Below, piece by piece: positions 5,521 through 7,508 of a stretch of DNA of 7,508 nt (position 1 is the first letter of the stretch; every line of letters starts with the position of its first letter). The stretch comes from Bacillota bacterium (GTDB lineage: Bacteria > Bacillota > Clostridia > Lachnospirales > Lachnospiraceae). The stretch covers positions 1-7,508 of the forward strand of contig JAEWMZ010000267.1 in assembly GCA_023392995.1 (NCBI GenBank), in the 5' to 3' direction. The notes under the pieces were generated by a model that had not been told where the DNA came from, ran no database searches, and worked only from the letters and a program-made list of their open reading frames with translations. The position numbers and the translations under genes were made by a program.

Positions 5521-5606
5521 GAGCGCATTTTCTTTCATAGAAACAACAAATTTAGTACAAATTAATCATATTAACATATTTATAAGAATAGATAAGGGAG
5601 ACTAAC

Positions 5607-6278
5607 ATGAGGGTATTATTAGCGGAAGATGAAAAGGAGATGTCAAACGCTCTGGTAGCTATATTGAAACACAATAATTATTCCGTGGATGCAGTATATG
5701 ATGGAGCGGATGCGCTGGACTACGGATTATCAGCAAATTATGACGTTATTGTATTGGATATTATGATGCCAAAGCTGAACGGAATTGAGGTGCTGGAGCA
5801 ATTAAGAGCAAAAGGGATACATACACCAATTCTTATGCTTACAGCTAAATCACAAATTGAGGATCGCATTTTAGGCCTGGATAAAGGTGCGGATGATTAC
5901 CTTAGCAAACCCTTTGCCATGGGGGAGCTGTTAGCCAGAATTCGCGCTATGAGCAGAAGAAAGTCGGAATTTACCCCGAATCTGATTCAGGTGGGAAATA
6001 TCTGCTTAAATAAAGAAAGTTATGAGCTTTCCAATGAACAATCATCCTTAAGACTGGGGAACAAGGAGTTTCAGATGATGGAGATGCTCATGACAAATCC
6101 GAAGAGACTTATTTCCACAGAGCAGTTTATGGAGCGAATCTGGGGATATGATGCTGAGGCGGAGATCAATGTAGTTTGGGTATACATTTCCTATCTGCGC
6201 CGTAAGCTGGAGTCCTTAGATGCTAATATAAAGATTAAAGCAGTCAGAGGAAGCGGCTATAGTTTGGAGGAAACCTAA
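5607..6278 (+). CDS. OmpR/PhoB-family response regulator
   Basis: This 223-residue DNA-binding regulator would be phosphorylated by the kinase encoded next. The receiver domain (about 1-115) has the acidic pair Glu7-Asp8, phospho-acceptor Asp51 in VIVLDIMMPKLNG, Thr79 in LMLTA, and Lys101 in the DDYLSKPF motif. All are intact. A winged-helix DNA-binding domain fills about 126-221, with KEFQMMEML (153-161), the recognition helix in NVVWVYISYLRRKL (188-201) and the wing motif VRGSGYSL (213-220). Length and layout are standard for the family. The ribosome binding site AAGGGAG (5594-5600) lies six bases before the ATG. The gene is directly joined to the sensor kinase, and the 19-bp repeats upstream may be its own binding sites. 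Its regulon cannot be told from sequence. Confidence 0.95.
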   Translation: MRVLLAEDEKEMSNALVAILKHNNYSVDAVYDGADALDYGLSANYDVIVLDIMMPKLNGIEVLEQLRAKGIHTPILMLTAKSQIEDRILGLDKGADDYLSKPFAMGELLARIRAMSRRKSEFTPNLIQVGNICLNKESYELSNEQSSLRLGNKEFQMMEMLMTNPKRLISTEQFMERIWGYDAEAEINVVWVYISYLRRKLESLDANIKIKAVRGSGYSLEET

Positions 6279-7508
6279 ATGTTTAAAAAACTGCAGAGGA
6301 AATTCATTATAATAACTATGGGTTCCCTTTTTCTGGTCATGCTATTTTTAATTGGACTGACCAATGGAATCTATTTTGTACAGACAGAGAAGAAGACGAA
6401 GGAGTCCATAAGAATTATCGCAGAAAATGAAGGGAAGTTTCCGGAATTTATTAAGGGGGATCCCCGAAAGGATCGTCCTAAAATAGAGGAGCCTCTGTTC
6501 GGCTTTCGAATGAATGCAGAGACGCCCTATGAAAAAAGATATTTTATAGCAGAGCTAAACACAGATGGTACCATCAAGCAGATTAATACGAGCCATATCG
6601 CTGCTATCACCTCGAAGGATGCTTTGGAGTATGCAACTAATGTTATTGAGAGTGGCAAGACAGAAGGATACCTGGATATCTATAAATATATGGTCATAGA
6701 AAAAGAAGAGGGCAATATGCTCGTGTTTATGGATTGCAGAACTCAGATTCAATCCGAGCTGTTGCTGCTGGTAATCTCCTGTATCGTTGGAGCGACCACA
6801 CTAGTTCTGATGTTCCTGCTCATAATGATATTGTCCAGAAAAGCAATTAAGCCCTTTATTGAAAATGCAGAAAAGCAAAAGCTTTTTATTACAGATGCAG
6901 GGCATGAGATAAAGACACCTCTTGCAATTATCTCTGCAAATGCAGATGTCTTGGAATTGACCGGCGGTGAAAGTGAATGGATCTCAAGCATTCGAAATCA
7001 GGTAACCCGGTTAGATAAGCTGGTTAAGAATCTTCTGACCTTATCTAAGATGGAGGAGGAGAGCGCTCGGCTGACCTTTGCTCCTTTTAATCTGAGTGAG
7101 GTGGTTGCTAAAACTGCTAGTTCCTTTGAAGCGGTGGCTGAGGCCAAGAATAAAAGATTTAGAATGAATATTTGGCCGGACATCATAATGAATGGAGATG
7201 AGAGCAGCATTGAGCAGCTGGTATCTACTCTGGTTGATAATGCCATGAAATACTCCGAGGATGGGGGCAGCATAAAGATAACCTTATGTGAATCGAAAAA
7301 GGGTCTGAAGCTGGAGGTTTATAATACGGTAGCTAATCTGGAGGTAGCTAATCTAGACCAGTTGTTTGATCGTTTTTATCGGGCGGATTCCTCCCGTGCA
7401 AGGGAAACCGGAGGATATGGAATTGGGTTATCTATTGCAAAGTCAATTGTAGAAGCTCATCAGGGAAAAATAAGCGTAAAAAGTGAAGATGGTAAATCAA
7501 TCATCTTT
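6279..7508 (+). CDS. Membrane sensor histidine kinase, partner of the response regulator (3' end beyond window)
   Basis: The reading frame is open for 410 codons to the end of the window. The ATG immediately follows the regulator's TAA, with GGAGG at 6266-6270 inside the regulator, so translation is coupled. Membrane helices lie at about residues 9-34 and 161-186 and enclose an extracytoplasmic sensor of about 125 residues (35-160) that I do not recognise. No clear HAMP domain follows. The HisKA helix starts near 200 and carries DAGHEIKTPL with phospho-acceptor His209. The ATPase domain has the N-box LVSTLVDNAMKYS (Asn321), LFDRFYRADSSR (362-373) and the G2 box GGYGIGLSIA (378-387). The usual DxGxG (G1) is replaced by NTVAN (349-353), next to a small internal duplication. 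The protein ends in SEDGKSIIF, so probably only about 5-15 residues are missing. Confidence 0.93.
   Translation, partial: MFKKLQRKFIIITMGSLFLVMLFLIGLTNGIYFVQTEKKTKESIRIIAENEGKFPEFIKGDPRKDRPKIEEPLFGFRMNAETPYEKRYFIAELNTDGTIKQINTSHIAAITSKDALEYATNVIESGKTEGYLDIYKYMVIEKEEGNMLVFMDCRTQIQSELLLLVISCIVGATTLVLMFLLIMILSRKAIKPFIENAEKQKLFITDAGHEIKTPLAIISANADVLELTGGESEWISSIRNQVTRLDKLVKNLLTLSKMEEESARLTFAPFNLSEVVAKTASSFEAVAEAKNKRFRMNIWPDIIMNGDESSIEQLVSTLVDNAMKYSEDGGSIKITLCESKKGLKLEVYNTVANLEVANLDQLFDRFYRADSSRARETGGYGIGLSIAKSIVEAHQGKISVKSEDGKSIIF

Noticed and set aside
5514..5540. Terminator formed by CTATGA and TCATAG
   Set aside because: The stem is only six to seven base pairs, low in GC, and followed by A-rich sequence with no T-run.
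6555..7273. Three - strand open frames opposite the sensor kinase
   Set aside because: They are shadows of the + strand kinase frame, which is open for 410 codons with intact H, N and G2 boxes.

Overview
The window looks like a low-GC, spore-forming Firmicute, most likely a clostridial (Lachnospiraceae-like) genome. The evidence is AT-rich intergenic DNA, strong AGGAGG-type ribosome binding sites, a LysM/GH18-like protein of the spore-cortex hydrolase (SleL/YaaH) family, a clostridial-type small alarmone synthetase, and an OmpR-type two-component system with a GGYGIGLSIA kinase. The genus cannot be fixed from the sequence alone. All recognised genes lie on the + strand.

Positions 1-2857 are the late end of a prophage or phage-tail-like element. 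They hold the last codons of an upstream gene, a modular 524-residue tail fibre, a candidate promoter followed by a terminator-like hairpin, a TcdE-type holin and an overlapping GH24 endolysin, closed by a 16-bp hairpin. The fibre would bind the host surface. The holin and endolysin form a lysis cassette.

Positions 2858-3111 are an A-rich junction between phage and host DNA with no gene seen. A sigma-A-like promoter near its end drives the LysM-GH18 gene (3112-4413). The acidic active-site motif of that protein is gone, so it may bind peptidoglycan without cutting it. An AT-rich hairpin terminator follows.

Positions 4414-4759 are a 346-bp gene-free stretch with a terminator, two palindromes, six tandem 10-bp repeats and an extended -10 promoter. 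It precedes a (p)ppGpp synthetase gene (4760-5428).

Positions 5429-5606 carry three 19-bp tandem repeats. They precede an OmpR-family response regulator (5607-6278) and its sensor kinase, whose start codon directly follows the regulator's stop codon and which runs off the window end (6279-7508). No complete new system is evident. The most interesting points are the apparent GH18 pseudoenzyme and the two repeat arrays upstream of the alarmone synthetase and the two-component operon.
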